Assembly (NCBI RefSeq): GCF_002002735.1
Contig: NZ_MUNY01000032.1
Location: 1-64,000, forward strand
Length of the DNA: 64,000 nucleotides
Reading direction: 5' to 3'
DNA from: Algoriphagus sp. A40
Lineage (GTDB): Bacteria; Bacteroidota; Bacteroidia; Cytophagales; Cyclobacteriaceae
Each line of letters begins with the position of its first letter. Position 1 is the stretch's first letter. Below the pieces are notes generated by a model, which did no database searches, was not told the origin of the DNA, and was given only the letters and a program-made list of their open reading frames with translations. Of this stretch, positions 1 to 9,657 are shown one piece after another. The position numbers and the translations under genes were made by a program.

Positions 1-120
1 TAACTCATAAGGGAAAAATTGTAAGAATTTAAAAATAGAGTTTTGATTTGATAAGAAAAATTATAGGCAAAAAATAAAAGGTTATGTTTCCATAACCTTC
101 CTTAACGTGGTTGAAAATGA

Positions 121-261
121 TCAGGAATGAATCGCTTCTCTTTGGATTTCCTCAAAAATTCTTAGCGATTCTTCAAATTTCACGAAGTAGTTGTGAACCA
201 ATCTAATATTAACAGGTTTGACCACCGGAAATTTTGGAGAGGACTTGTACAAAGTAAACAT
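121..261 (-). CDS. Possible small protein or gene remnant, 46 aa
   Basis: An open frame runs from an ATG at 261 to a TGA at 121-123, with an in-frame TGA 33 bases upstream of the ATG. It would encode a 46-residue protein with a basic, Pro/Val-rich N-terminal half and an amphipathic helix-like C-terminal half containing FEESLRIFEEIQREAIHS. I do not recognise the family. It could be the surviving C-terminus of a decayed gene. The rest of 1-352 is AT-rich and shows no other coding signal to me. Confidence is low because of the length. Confidence 0.2.
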   Translation of the reverse strand: MFTLYKSSPKFPVVKPVNIRLVHNYFVKFEESLRIFEEIQREAIHS

Positions 262-327
262 CTGAGTGTGGTTTAGTTTCGTCTCATTTTGTCAAATGTT
301 GTGCCAACTCGCACTACTATAAAAAGC

Positions 328-351
328 AAAACCCCTCTAAAAGAGGGGTTT
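328..351 (-). terminator. Rho-independent terminator of tRNA-His
   Basis: CCCCTCT (332-338) pairs with AGAGGGG (342-348) around an A-rich loop. Flanking A/T tracts give a T-rich tail in the minus-strand transcript. It starts right after the tRNA 3' end. Confidence 0.8.
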
Positions 352-352
352 G

Positions 353-427
353 GGTGAAAGACCGGGTTCGAACCGGCGACCTCTGGATCCACAAACCAGC
401 GCTCTAACCAGCTGAGCTACAATCACC
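353..427 (-). tRNA. tRNA-His (anticodon GTG)
   Basis: Read on the minus strand, the cloverleaf starts at 427 with the extra G(-1) typical of tRNA-His, opposite C73. The D arm contains AGCTCAGCTGGTTAGAGC, the anticodon loop is TTGTGGA (anticodon GTG) and the T loop is TTCGAAC. CCA is not encoded. Two bases are odd. Positions 5-68 and 6-67 of the acceptor stem are both U-U as I align it (GTGATTG against CTTTCAC), and the last anticodon-stem pair is also U-U. The tRNA lies downstream of pyrC with its own promoter-like box and terminator, so it is probably transcribed independently. Confidence 0.9.
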
Positions 428-465
428 ATGTGGACTATTTGAAAAGGTTATTCTCAAATGGTCTG

Positions 466-497
466 CAAAAGTAATAATTAAGTCCTCTTAGCGCAAG
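466..497 (-). promoter_or_regulatory. Bacteroidota-type promoter for tRNA-His
   Basis: On the minus strand there is CTTG (494-497), a 20-base spacer, then TACTTTTG (466-473), matching the -33 / TAnnTTTG -7 layout known for Bacteroidota sigma-A promoters. It ends about 40 bases before the tRNA. Confidence 0.5.
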
Positions 498-504
498 CCG
501 GGTC

Positions 505-1848
505 TCAATTATTTCTCAAAAAAGTGATTCGCTCCCCTTTCTTTGCTTCATGAAACTTCCCTTGCTCGTACGCCAAATGACCGGATACGATCGTATGGGT
601 GACTTTTGACCGGAAAGTATGGCCTTCAAAAGGTGACCAGCCGCATTTCGAGAGGACATTTTCTTTGGAAACAGTCCAAGGAGAATCAAGGTCTACTAAT
701 ACCAGATCCGCAAAGTAATTTTCCCGGATAAATCCCCTTTCCCTGATTTGGAAGAGGATGGCCAAGTTGTGAGACATTTTTTGAGCGATTTTTCCCAAGC
801 TGATTTTACCCTGATGGTAAAAATCGAGCATCGCTACCAAGCTGTGTTGATTTAATGGACCTCCGGATGGCGCCTTTAAATAGGAGAGTGATTTTTCCTC
901 CAACGTATGCGGAGCATGATCGGTGGCAATAACATCGATCCGATCATCAAGCATTGCTTTGAAAATCTGGTCCCGGTCATTTGCCGTTTTTACAGCGGGA
1001 TTCCATTTGATCAGGTTGCCCTTGGTTGCATAATCTTCTTCCGAAAACCACATGTGGTGAATGCAAGCCTCAGCGGTTACGCGTTTTTCTTCTAATGGAA
1101 TCGAATTGTCAAACAACTCCAATTCCTTGGCTGTGCTGATATGGAGGATATGAAGTTTGGTGCCATACTTTTTGGCCATAGCGACTGCACGGCTGGACGC
1201 ATCGTAGCAAGCCTCTTCCGATCTGATTTTTGGATGGAATTTGACAGGAATATCATCACCGTATATGGCCTTGAATTCCTCCAGGTTAGCTTTTATGATG
1301 TTATCATTTTCGCTGTGGATAGCGATCAGGGTTTTACATTCTTTGAAAATCTGTTCCAAAACTTCCGGATTGTCCACCAGCATATTTCCAGTCGAAGAGC
1401 CTTGAAAGATTTTTACACCGCAGACGGTTTGGGGATCCACTTTCAGGATTTCTTCCAAATTGTCGTTTGTTGCACCAAAAAAGAAAGAATAATTCGCTAG
1501 GGAAACTTCCGATGCCCGTTTGTATTTTTCCTCCAAAAGCTCAATTGTGACGGTCTGGGGATTAGTATTTGGCATCTCCATGTATGTCGTTGTTCCGCCT
1601 GCCACTCCGGCTTTGGCTTCTGTATAAATTTCCGCTTTGTGGGTCAATCCTGGCTCCCGAAAGTGAACCTGATCATCGATTACCCCGGGAAACAGGTGTT
1701 TTCCACGACCATCAATGTGAATATCAGCAAGCTCTGAGCTTAGATCCGTTCCGATTTTGGCTATCCGGCCGTCTTTGATCAAAACATCCCCCGGACTAAT
1801 CCGGCCTTCATTGACTATATTTGCACCGGTGATCAGGATACTTTTCAT
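505..1848 (-). CDS. pyrC: Dihydroorotase (class I type)
   Basis: This is a cytosolic amidohydrolase of 447 aa that interconverts N-carbamoyl-aspartate and dihydroorotate in pyrimidine synthesis. Landmarks are IDDQVHFREPG near residues 57-67, GVKIFQGSS with the lysine expected to be carbamylated (around 145), AIHSEN (around 175), LHISTAKEL (around 235) and the catalytic-aspartate motif IATDHAPHT near 310. The first His of the usual HxH metal motif is Gln here (DDQVHF). I recall the same variant from other Bacteroidota dihydroorotases, so I do not read it as inactivation. The gene is divergent from the helicase at 1896, with 47 bases between starts. Upp at 11694 belongs to pyrimidine salvage but is not linked. 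Confidence 0.93.
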   Translation of the reverse strand: MKSILITGANIVNEGRISPGDVLIKDGRIAKIGTDLSSELADIHIDGRGKHLFPGVIDDQVHFREPGLTHKAEIYTEAKAGVAGGTTTYMEMPNTNPQTVTIELLEEKYKRASEVSLANYSFFFGATNDNLEEILKVDPQTVCGVKIFQGSSTGNMLVDNPEVLEQIFKECKTLIAIHSENDNIIKANLEEFKAIYGDDIPVKFHPKIRSEEACYDASSRAVAMAKKYGTKLHILHISTAKELELFDNSIPLEEKRVTAEACIHHMWFSEEDYATKGNLIKWNPAVKTANDRDQIFKAMLDDRIDVIATDHAPHTLEEKSLSYLKAPSGGPLNQHSLVAMLDFYHQGKISLGKIAQKMSHNLAILFQIRERGFIRENYFADLVLVDLDSPWTVSKENVLSKCGWSPFEGHTFRSKVTHTIVSGHLAYEQGKFHEAKKGERITFLRNN

Positions 1849-1895
1849 CGTTTCTTTCTTTTTCGATTACAGAATTCTCTCCAAAAATAACAATC

Positions 1896-3257
1896 ATGAG
1901 TGATGAGGCCCTAGGTTTTGACGCATTTAAGCTAAATAAGCAATTATTAGATGCAGTGGCTTCTGCTGGTTACACCCAGCCGACCCCGATCCAGCAAAAA
2001 GCGATTCCATTGGCTTTGGCCGGACACGATGTGTTGGGCATCGCCCAAACAGGGACTGGAAAAACAGCGGCCTATATGCTTCCGCTTTTGATGAAGGTAA
2101 AGTATGCCCAGGGATTCCATGCCCGGGCGCTTGTATTGGCTCCGACCAGGGAATTGGTGATGCAGATCGAAGAGGTCGCCAAGCAACTAGCGCAAAACAC
2201 CGATCTCAGGATCGTAAGTTTATATGGAGGGCTGGGCCCAAAGACACAGATTGAAAATATCACAGCCGGGGTAGATATCATCATTTCCACTCCAGGCAGA
2301 TTTATGGATTTGTACCGAAAGGGAACCATCCTACCCAAGGAAATCAAAACCATGGTTTTGGATGAGGCGGACAAAATCATGGATATGGGATTTATGCCGC
2401 AAATCCGGTCGATTTTGGAAATTATTCCCTCCAAAAGACAAAACCTGCTTTTTTCTGCCACTTTTAGTGCTAGGGTTGAAGTGTTGTCAACGGAGTTTTT
2501 AGAATTTCCAGAAAAAGTAGAAGTGACTCCTTCTGCCACCACGGCGGAAACGATCGCACAGGTCAAGTACCATGTGCCCAATATCAAAACCAAGATCAAT
2601 TTGCTGGCTCATTTACTCGAAAACGAGGAGATCAACCGAGCGATAATTTTTACCCGAAGCCGGAAAAATGCTGAATCGGTGTTTAGCTTTTTGGATCGGA
2701 AACACATGGGTGAGATTCGTGTCATCCACGCCAATAAAGGTCAAAATACCCGAATCAATTCAATGGAAGATTTCAAGGGAGGTGAAGTGAGAATCTTGGT
2801 AGCCACCGACGTAGCTTCCCGTGGATTGGACGTGACGATGGTTTCTCACGTGATTAACTTTGATGTGCCTTTGATCTATGAGGATTATGTGCATCGAATT
2901 GGTCGAACAGGAAGAGCTGAAAATGAAGGAAAGGCGATCACCTTCGTCAACCCGGCTGAACTTTACCATTTTGATTGCATTGAGGACATGATTCGCATGA
3001 AAGTGGAGTTGTTGCCGATACCGGGCAAAGTTGAAGTGCCTGAAACTCCCTTTGAGGAAAAGCAGGGGTACGCCAGAGAACTGGACAGATTAAAGCAGCG
3101 AGACAATCCGGACTACAAAGGCGCCTTTCATGAGAAGAAAGCAATCCCGCCAAAGGTCAATATCGGTAAGGGAGAAAAGGTCAAGGCCAAAAAACATATG
3201 AAGAAGCCTAACCGAAATCAACTGAAAACCAAGAATCAGAAGAATAGAGGCAAATAA
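1896..3257 (+). CDS. DEAD-box RNA helicase, RhlE-like
   Basis: This is an ATP-dependent RNA helicase of 453 aa, probably acting in ribosome assembly or mRNA turnover. All core motifs are visible: Q motif PTPIQQKAIP near 30, Walker A AQTGTGKT near 50, PTRELVMQ, VLDEADKIM near 155, SAT, VATDVASRGLD and HRIGRTGR near 320. The last 70 residues are a lysine/asparagine-rich basic tail, typical of RNA-binding extensions in this group. The exact subfamily is uncertain. A strong terminator follows the stop codon. Confidence 0.9.
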   Translation: MSDEALGFDAFKLNKQLLDAVASAGYTQPTPIQQKAIPLALAGHDVLGIAQTGTGKTAAYMLPLLMKVKYAQGFHARALVLAPTRELVMQIEEVAKQLAQNTDLRIVSLYGGLGPKTQIENITAGVDIIISTPGRFMDLYRKGTILPKEIKTMVLDEADKIMDMGFMPQIRSILEIIPSKRQNLLFSATFSARVEVLSTEFLEFPEKVEVTPSATTAETIAQVKYHVPNIKTKINLLAHLLENEEINRAIIFTRSRKNAESVFSFLDRKHMGEIRVIHANKGQNTRINSMEDFKGGEVRILVATDVASRGLDVTMVSHVINFDVPLIYEDYVHRIGRTGRAENEGKAITFVNPAELYHFDCIEDMIRMKVELLPIPGKVEVPETPFEEKQGYARELDRLKQRDNPDYKGAFHEKKAIPPKVNIGKGEKVKAKKHMKKPNRNQLKTKNQKNRGK

Positions 3258-3289
3258 AAAAGGATCCCGATTTTTCGGGATCCTTTTTT
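3256..3289. terminator. Bidirectional terminator, helicase / M28 peptidase
   Basis: AAGGATCCCGA and TCGGGATCCTT form a GC-rich stem flanked by A and T tracts on both sides. It serves two convergent genes. Confidence 0.9.
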
Positions 3290-3290
3290 A

Positions 3291-4787
3291 TTATCTATCA
3301 GTTCGGGTGTTGCTTCCGTCCACCGGAGTTCGGTTTTCACGGTTGGCAAGGTCCCAAGCCGTGTGGAAGATCAAGTGGGCGCGCTTGTTCATCAGCGGGA
3401 ATTCGATTTTGTCCACCGTATCGGTTACTTGGTGGTAGTCATCATGTACACCATTGAAGAAGAAAATCACCGGGATATTGTGCTTGGCGAAGTTGTAGTG
3501 ATCCGATCTGTAGTAGAATCTGTTTGGGTCGTCTGCAGCATCGTATCGGTAATCCAGCACCAAGTTGGTATAAGTGATGTTGTTGTATTCGTTGATTTTC
3601 TTCAGTTGTGAAGAAAGCATCTCAGAGCCGATCACATAGACGTAATCTTTGTTGGCTTCTTTTTGGTATTCGTAATCGATACGACCGACCATGTCAATGT
3701 TGATGTTGTTCACCGTATTTGCCAATGGGTACACAGGATTCTCTGAATAATACTCAGAACCCAAAAGCCCTTTTTCTTCACCTGTTACATTCAGGAAAAG
3801 AATGCTTCTTCTTGGCTTGATTCCGTCTTTTGCCGCCAAGGCGAAAGCCTCAGCAATTTCCATGACAGAAACAGTACCCGAACCGTCGTCATCGGCACCG
3901 TTGAACGCGTCGCCTTCGCTGCTCACACCCACGTGGTCATAGTGAGAGGAGATAACCAATACTTCTTCTTTTTTGTCAGTTCCTTCCAAAAAGCCCATCA
4001 CGTTGAAAGCTTCAACCGGAGTTTTGGTTTTTACTACTTGGTAGCTTGCTTTTTGGGGAGCGATAGTTTCAGGAGTAGCTTTTGCAGCTTCTTTCAAGGT
4101 TTCCACGGGAGCTCCGAAAAGCTGTCCCATTTTGTCAGAACTAACCATGAAGATTGGTCTTTGCTTGGTCTCCACATCAAATCCGATTCTGCCTTTTCCA
4201 GCCAAAGTTTTATACCTGTTGGCAATCCGGTCAAAATTGGCCTGGCCTTCCATGCTCACGATGACAATTCCGGCAGCGCCTGCATCCATCACTTTAGTGA
4301 CCAAGTCATTGCTTCGTACACCGACGGCCCAAAGGCCAACCAGCTTTCCTTTGACATCTACTTTTGCAAGATTTTCATCTGTCACCAGTCCAAGGAAAAC
4401 CAGCTCAGCTTTTGCAGCTTTGGCCATATTTCCATCACCGATAAATACAAAGTCCTGGTTTTCAACCAACTTTGCTTTGCCAACCTGTAAAATTACTTTG
4501 GTGAAATTAGTGCTTACCAAAGGAACAGCCTGGAAATAGCTACCATTTACCGGGGCAGCCAAACCAATGCTTTTATAAAAGTCAGCCAGATAATTGGCTG
4601 CAATTTTTCCTTCTTCTGATCCAGTGTCACGACCTTTCATGTCATCTGATGCCAGATAGGTCAGGTGTTTGGTCAAATCTTCCACACTGATCGTATTCGC
4701 ATACTTCACCTGAGCAGGAGCCTGAGCAAAGCTTGGCAGAGCCAAACCAATAGCCAAAGCACTGCTTAGAATTAATCCTTTATTCAT
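3291..4787 (-). CDS. Secreted M28-family zinc aminopeptidase
   Basis: This protein of 498 aa has a Sec signal peptide at 1-21 (ending in SFAQA), so it should be periplasmic or exported. The C-terminal half carries the M28 di-zinc site: SSHYDHVG (His), NGADDDGSG (Asp), TGEEKGLLGSEY (catalytic Glu pair), NIDMVGR (Asp) and YRSDHYNF (His). A PA-like insertion, with VDVKGKLVGLWAVG and AAGIVIVSMEG, occupies about residues 100-250. Such enzymes release N-terminal amino acids from peptides; the specificity cannot be read from sequence. A 16-bp perfect palindrome lies in its 5' untranslated region. Confidence 0.88.
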   Translation of the reverse strand: MNKGLILSSALAIGLALPSFAQAPAQVKYANTISVEDLTKHLTYLASDDMKGRDTGSEEGKIAANYLADFYKSIGLAAPVNGSYFQAVPLVSTNFTKVILQVGKAKLVENQDFVFIGDGNMAKAAKAELVFLGLVTDENLAKVDVKGKLVGLWAVGVRSNDLVTKVMDAGAAGIVIVSMEGQANFDRIANRYKTLAGKGRIGFDVETKQRPIFMVSSDKMGQLFGAPVETLKEAAKATPETIAPQKASYQVVKTKTPVEAFNVMGFLEGTDKKEEVLVISSHYDHVGVSSEGDAFNGADDDGSGTVSVMEIAEAFALAAKDGIKPRRSILFLNVTGEEKGLLGSEYYSENPVYPLANTVNNINIDMVGRIDYEYQKEANKDYVYVIGSEMLSSQLKKINEYNNITYTNLVLDYRYDAADDPNRFYYRSDHYNFAKHNIPVIFFFNGVHDDYHQVTDTVDKIEFPLMNKRAHLIFHTAWDLANRENRTPVDGSNTRTDR

Positions 4788-4797
4788 AAAATTTTAC

Positions 4798-4813
4798 GTT
4801 TAGGGCCCTAAAC
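4798..4813. promoter_or_regulatory. 16-bp perfect palindrome upstream of M28 peptidase
   Basis: GTTTAGGGCCCTAAAC is a perfect palindrome ending 11 bases before the peptidase start codon. The position suits an operator or an RNA hairpin. The function is unknown. Confidence 0.4.
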
Positions 4814-4911
4814 TAGACAATTTTTTAACCTGCATAAAAACCGTTCGTAAAGAAGGAAGGTTTTAGGGGAAATTATTCAGCATCAGCAAAGTCTTTTCCT
4901 CTAAGAAATAG

Positions 4912-4919
4912 TACCTTTG
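4912..4919 (+). promoter_or_regulatory. -7 box candidate for gcvP
   Basis: TACCTTTG matches TAnnTTTG and lies 60 bases before the gcvP start. I see no good -33 TTTG at the ideal distance. I see no glycine-riboswitch-like structure in 4788-4978. Confidence 0.4.
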
Positions 4920-4978
4920 CGCTCGAAAAAACAGGATGTTTTCAAACCCAAATACGTCACTCTTCCCAAACGTACTTT

Positions 4979-7876
4979 ATGAAGATCAATCTTTCTAATG
5001 CTGTCAAATTTGAGAGCAGACACAATGGCCCGACAGAGGCGGAAATCGCGGAGATGTTGGAGAAAATCGGAGCCTCTTCTCTGGAGGAATTAATCAGTCA
5101 AACGGTGCCTGAATCCATTCGATTGGAGCGCCCTCTTGATTTGCCGAAGGCCAAACTTGAATCTGAGTTTTTGCATGATTTCAAAAAACTTGCATCCAAA
5201 AACAAAGTGTTCAAATCCTTTATCGGTTTGGGATACTTTGACACTATCGTACCTGGTGTTGTTCTTAGAAACGTTTTGGAAAATCCGGGATGGTATACTG
5301 CTTACACTCCTTATCAAGCTGAAATCGCCCAGGGCAGATTGGAAGCTTTGATCAATTTCCAGACTGTAGTTATGGAATTGACTGGAATGGAGCTCGCAAA
5401 TGCTTCACTTTTGGACGAAGGAACCGCAGCTGCCGAAGCCATGAATATGCTTCATGCTGTAAAGCCAAGGGAGAAGAAAAGCGCAAACAAGTTTTTTGTA
5501 GACGAAAAAACCTTCCCTCAAACCAAAGCTGTATTAGTTACACGAGCAGAGCCGGTTGGGATCGAATTGGTGTTTGGATCACTTTCCGATTTGGATTTGA
5601 CTGATCCTGAACTTTATGGGGTGATGATCCAATATCCGAATGCAGACGGAGCAGTGTCTGATTATTCAGCATTGGTGGCCAGCGCAAAGGAAAATAAGGT
5701 ATTGACGGCATTTGCTTCAGACCTATTGGCATTGACGATTTTGACTTCTCCCGGAGAAATGGGTGCGGATGTAGTTATCGGTTCCGCACAGCGGTTTGGA
5801 GTGCCAATGGGTTATGGTGGACCTCATGCTGGATTTTTTGCAACCAAAGAAGAATTCAAAAGACAAATCCCGGGAAGAATCATCGGCGTGTCCATTGACC
5901 GTGCCGGAAATAAGGCTTACCGAATGGCCCTTCAAACCCGTGAGCAGCATATCAAGCGTGAAAAAGCTACCTCAAATATCTGTACCGCACAGGTGCTTTT
6001 GAGTGTGATGGCCAGCTTTTATGCTGTTTATCATGGACCAAAAGGATTGAAAAATATCGCATTAAGAGCTCATGGTTTGGCACAATTGACTGCTGAGGCC
6101 TTGAAAAAAGTAGGTTTGAATGTTGCAGATCAATCCTTCTTCGATACCATTCAGATCAAGATGAATGAGGTAACCAGAGAACGGGTCCGTGGACTCGCAT
6201 TGGGTGCCAAAATGAACTTCAGATACGAATCTGATTCGGTTTTCATTTCTTTTGACGAAACCAAAACCCTGGAAGATGTCAAAACTATTGTGAACCTCTT
6301 TGCCACTGAAGAAGGAAAGCATACGCTTGATTTAGATCTGTTGGTGGAAAATCTTCAGCTGGATTTGCCGGAGGCTTTAACCAGAAAATCAGAATACCTG
6401 ACCCATCCGGTATTTAACAATTACCACAGCGAGCACGAAATGCTTCGCTACATCAAGCGATTGGAAAACAAGGATCTTTCATTGGTTCATTCCATGATTT
6501 CTTTGGGATCCTGTACTATGAAGCTGAATGCGACTGCGGAAATGATCCCGGTGACCTGGCCAGAATTTGGACAGCTTCACCCTTTTGCGCCAATGGATCA
6601 GACATTGGGCTATCAGGAGCTTTTCACCAACCTTAGAACTTGGCTGACTGAAATCACAGGTTTTGCGGATACCTCTTTGCAGCCAAACTCTGGCGCACAG
6701 GGAGAATATGCGGGTCTGATGGTGATTAGAGCCTTTCACATGAGCCGTGGCGAAGGGCATAGAAATGTGTCGCTGATCCCAACTTCTGCTCACGGAACCA
6801 ATCCAGCTTCCGCTGTAATGGCCGGAATGAAAGTGGTTTTGGTTAAATGTGACGAAAAAGGAAATATTGATATTGAGGATCTGAAGGTCAGAGCAGCGGA
6901 GCATGCAGAAGACCTTTCTTGCCTGATGGTGACTTATCCGTCGACCCATGGGGTATTTGAGGAAGGTATCCGCGAAATCTGTGCAATTATCCACCAGTAT
7001 GGAGGACAAGTCTATATGGATGGAGCCAATATGAATGCTCAGGTGGGTTTGACAGCTCCTGGTTTTATAGGTGCGGATGTTTGCCACCTCAATCTGCATA
7101 AGACCTTCTGTATTCCTCATGGTGGTGGTGGACCTGGCATGGGACCGATCTGTGTGGCAAGCCATTTGGCGCCTTTCCTTCCGGGAAATCCACTGGTGAA
7201 AACAGGCGGTGAGCACGCAGTTTCTTCCATCTCATCTGCTCCTTACGGAAGTGCAAGCATTCTGCCGATTTCCTATGCATACATTGCCATGATGGGTGGA
7301 GACGGTTTGACAAATGCAACCAAAATGGCCATCCTAAATGCCAACTACATTAAGGAAAGACTGAGTGGACATTTTCCACTTCTTTATACCGGTTCCAAAG
7401 GTCGCGCAGCTCACGAAATGATTGTGGATTGCCGTGGTTTCAAAGAAGTAGGAGTTGAGGTAGAGGATATCGCTAAGCGATTGATGGATTATGGATACCA
7501 TGCACCAACTGTATCCTTCCCTGTTGCAGGCACTTTGATGATCGAACCAACGGAATCTGAGACCAAAGCTGAACTGGATAAGTTCTGTGATGCGTTGCTG
7601 TCTATCCGTGCGGAGATCCAAGAAATTGAAGATGGAAAAGCAGACAAGGTGGAAAACGTATTGAAAAATGCGCCTCACACGGCTGCAATGGTTCTTACCG
7701 GTGAGTGGACGATGCCATATTCCAGAGAAAAAGCCGTGTTCCCAATTGCCTTTGTGAAGGAAAGTAAATTCTGGCCAACTGTAAGAAGAATTGATTCTGC
7801 TTATGGAGATAGAAATCTCGTTTGTAGCTGCATACCAGTTGAAGAATATGCTGCCAATGAGGCCGAAATGGCCTAA
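4979..7876 (+). CDS. gcvP: Glycine dehydrogenase (decarboxylating), P protein
   Basis: This is the PLP enzyme of the glycine cleavage system. It decarboxylates glycine and passes the aminomethyl group to the lipoyl arm of GcvH. At 965 aa it is the fused single-chain form, with an N-terminal P1-like half (to about 440) and a C-terminal P2-like half. The PLP lysine sits in [16 protein letters not shown] near residue 708, and [15 protein letters not shown] marks the start of the second half. No gcvT or gcvH occurs in the window. lipA, needed to make the lipoyl group on GcvH, is the convergent neighbour, which may be a functional link or chance. Confidence 0.96.
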   Translation: MKINLSNAVKFESRHNGPTEAEIAEMLEKIGASSLEELISQTVPESIRLERPLDLPKAKLESEFLHDFKKLASKNKVFKSFIGLGYFDTIVPGVVLRNVLENPGWYTAYTPYQAEIAQGRLEALINFQTVVMELTGMELANASLLDEGTAAAEAMNMLHAVKPREKKSANKFFVDEKTFPQTKAVLVTRAEPVGIELVFGSLSDLDLTDPELYGVMIQYPNADGAVSDYSALVASAKENKVLTAFASDLLALTILTSPGEMGADVVIGSAQRFGVPMGYGGPHAGFFATKEEFKRQIPGRIIGVSIDRAGNKAYRMALQTREQHIKREKATSNICTAQVLLSVMASFYAVYHGPKGLKNIALRAHGLAQLTAEALKKVGLNVADQSFFDTIQIKMNEVTRERVRGLALGAKMNFRYESDSVFISFDETKTLEDVKTIVNLFATEEGKHTLDLDLLVENLQLDLPEALTRKSEYLTHPVFNNYHSEHEMLRYIKRLENKDLSLVHSMISLGSCTMKLNATAEMIPVTWPEFGQLHPFAPMDQTLGYQELFTNLRTWLTEITGFADTSLQPNSGAQGEYAGLMVIRAFHMSRGEGHRNVSLIPTSAHGTNPASAVMAGMKVVLVKCDEKGNIDIEDLKVRAAEHAEDLSCLMVTYPSTHGVFEEGIREICAIIHQYGGQVYMDGANMNAQVGLTAPGFIGADVCHLNLHKTFCIPHGGGGPGMGPICVASHLAPFLPGNPLVKTGGEHAVSSISSAPYGSASILPISYAYIAMMGGDGLTNATKMAILNANYIKERLSGHFPLLYTGSKGRAAHEMIVDCRGFKEVGVEVEDIAKRLMDYGYHAPTVSFPVAGTLMIEPTESETKAELDKFCDALLSIRAEIQEIEDGKADKVENVLKNAPHTAAMVLTGEWTMPYSREKAVFPIAFVKESKFWPTVRRIDSAYGDRNLVCSCIPVEEYAANEAEMA

Positions 7877-7892
7877 TGAAAATGAGTTTAAC

Positions 7893-7923
7893 AAAAAAAG
7901 GCTGCCAATTGGCAGCCTTTTTT
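7893..7923. terminator. Bidirectional terminator, gcvP / lipA
   Basis: GGCTGCC-AATT-GGCAGCC with seven A on the left and six T on the right sits between two convergent genes. Confidence 0.92.
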
Positions 7924-7924
7924 G

Positions 7925-8803
7925 TTAGACGTTAACATGTCTTTCGGCATGGTACGAGGATCTGACCAAAGGTCCTGATTCCACGTATTTCAGGCCTCTT
8001 TTTAGACCTTCTTCCTTGTAGAGTGCGAATAAATCCGGATGGATAAACTCTGCCACTTCGATATGCATTTTGGTAGGCTGGAGGTATTGTCCTAAAGTCA
8101 GGATATCGCAACCGTGTGCAGCAAGATCATCCATTGCTTTATAGACTTCCTCTTTGGTTTCACCGAGACCAAGCATGATTCCGGTTTTGGTTCTTTTTCC
8201 AAACTCCTTTGTCAATTTGATCTGCTCAAGTGATCTTTCATATTTGGCTTGAGGACGAACTCTTCTGTAAAGACTTCCGACAGTTTCCATATTGTGAGAA
8301 ACTACTTCCTGCCCACCGCTGATCATTCTGTAAAGTGCATCCCAATTGGATTTGACATCAGGAATGAGCGTTTCGATGGTCGTTTCAGAGGAAAGTTCCT
8401 TGGTCTGTACCACCGTTTGATACCAGATTTCGGCTCCTCGGTCTCTCAATTCATCCCGGTTTACAGAAGTAATTACGGCATGCTTTACACCCATAAGTTT
8501 GATGGCTTCGGCCACTCTTCTTGGCTCATCGGTATCGTATTCCGGTGGTCTTCCTGTTGCCACTGCACAGAAAGAACAGGATCGGGTACAGACATTCCCC
8601 AAAATCATGAATGTGGCTGTTCCTGCCCCCCAGCATTCCCCCATATTTGGGCAATTTCCACTTTCGCAGATCGTGTGGAGTTTATGTTCGTCAACGAGTT
8701 TTCTGACTTTGGCGTATTCTTTTCCCACAGGAAGCTTCACTCTAAGCCAATCTGGCTTTTTGCGACGGGTGGCCTCCTCGGATATTACGGGTAATTCAAT
8801 CAT
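7925..8803 (-). CDS. lipA: Lipoyl synthase
   Basis: This is a radical-SAM enzyme that inserts two sulfur atoms into protein-bound octanoyl groups on 2-oxoacid dehydrogenases and GcvH. Two 4Fe-4S sites are visible: the auxiliary cluster [12 protein letters not shown] near residue 48 and the SAM cluster CTRSCSFC near 73. The C-terminal RSSYHAE motif, whose serine ligates the auxiliary cluster, is present. I take the ATG at 8803 (MIELPVIS, 292 aa) over the GTG one codon upstream. The length is normal for the family. Confidence 0.95.
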   Translation of the reverse strand: MIELPVISEEATRRKKPDWLRVKLPVGKEYAKVRKLVDEHKLHTICESGNCPNMGECWGAGTATFMILGNVCTRSCSFCAVATGRPPEYDTDEPRRVAEAIKLMGVKHAVITSVNRDELRDRGAEIWYQTVVQTKELSSETTIETLIPDVKSNWDALYRMISGGQEVVSHNMETVGSLYRRVRPQAKYERSLEQIKLTKEFGKRTKTGIMLGLGETKEEVYKAMDDLAAHGCDILTLGQYLQPTKMHIEVAEFIHPDLFALYKEEGLKRGLKYVESGPLVRSSYHAERHVNV

Positions 8804-8858
8804 CACATTCGGATTTGTTGCAAAGGTAATTCAGGCAGGTTCAAAAACCCAATTCCGA

Positions 8859-9587
8859 TTACTTTCGGAAGCCGTAGAAGAAGGTGAAATAGGCAGATTG
8901 GAAAATCTGATTATTTTCGGTGGTGGGAATCAGTGGAATTTCTTTGTTATAACCTTCTAGCATGTAGCCCAGTTCCACGCCGGTTGCACTGCTTCTGAAT
9001 ACTCCAAATTCGAACATCAGCGCTGCTTTTAAAGTTGCACCGATTGCAACATCTGACTGTCCAATGCCTTCAAAAAGTCTTCCGGTTCCCAAAATATTAA
9101 ATCTGCTTTGGTGTATTTCGGGGTCATATTGTTCGGTTACTGTTTCTACACGGTTGACTGCATATTCGATGTAATAAGGAGCTATCAATCCGATAGTTGG
9201 CCCCACAGCTGCCAATGCAGTTACCTGGACGCCTTGGTTTGGAGCTTTTTTAAACAACACTAATTCACGTCCATAATGTGGGCGGATTGCATACAGGTAA
9301 TTTGATTTACCAAAAATGTAGCTGTTTCCAAGAACCGTGTTATACCTTGCTTCTTTAGGATTTTTTACGTTGGAAAGTTCGATACCCCAAAATGAAAACT
9401 GGGAATCATCGATTCTGGTACCTGCTTTGAAAACAAATCCACCGATCAGGCCTCCATTAGTATTTTTATTCAAACCGAATAGATATTCTTTATCGTATTC
9501 GTAATTGCCAACATCTTCTCTTTGAGAAAATGCTTCCAGGGAAAAAAGGAAGAAAAATACGGGTAAGATTATTTTCAGTCTGCTCAT
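8859..9587 (-). CDS. Exported hypothetical protein, likely outer-membrane barrel
   Basis: This protein of 242 aa starts with a signal peptide (MSRLKIILPVFFFLFSLEAFSQ). The rest alternates hydrophobic and polar residues with many aromatic and glycine residues and ends in YFTFFYGFRK, typical of Bacteroidota outer-membrane beta-barrels. I recognise no named family. It lies 55 bases upstream of the lipA start on the same strand, so it may be co-transcribed with lipA, but no functional link is evident. Confidence 0.7.
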   Translation of the reverse strand: MSRLKIILPVFFFLFSLEAFSQREDVGNYEYDKEYLFGLNKNTNGGLIGGFVFKAGTRIDDSQFSFWGIELSNVKNPKEARYNTVLGNSYIFGKSNYLYAIRPHYGRELVLFKKAPNQGVQVTALAAVGPTIGLIAPYYIEYAVNRVETVTEQYDPEIHQSRFNILGTGRLFEGIGQSDVAIGATLKAALMFEFGVFRSSATGVELGYMLEGYNKEIPLIPTTENNQIFQSAYFTFFYGFRK

Positions 9588-9657
9588 TCGAATTGGTCGA
9601 AAATATTGCTCTATTTTTGAATTTAAGTATTTAACTGAATTTTAAAAGTAAGAGTTT

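Noticed and set aside
4788..4978. Glycine riboswitch before gcvP
   Set aside because: I see no tandem aptamer-like conserved cores in the 190-base gap, only a palindrome and a -7 box.
6479..7216. Long open frame opposite gcvP
   Set aside because: It is antisense to the PLP-binding half of gcvP and reads as low-quality histidine/serine-rich sequence.
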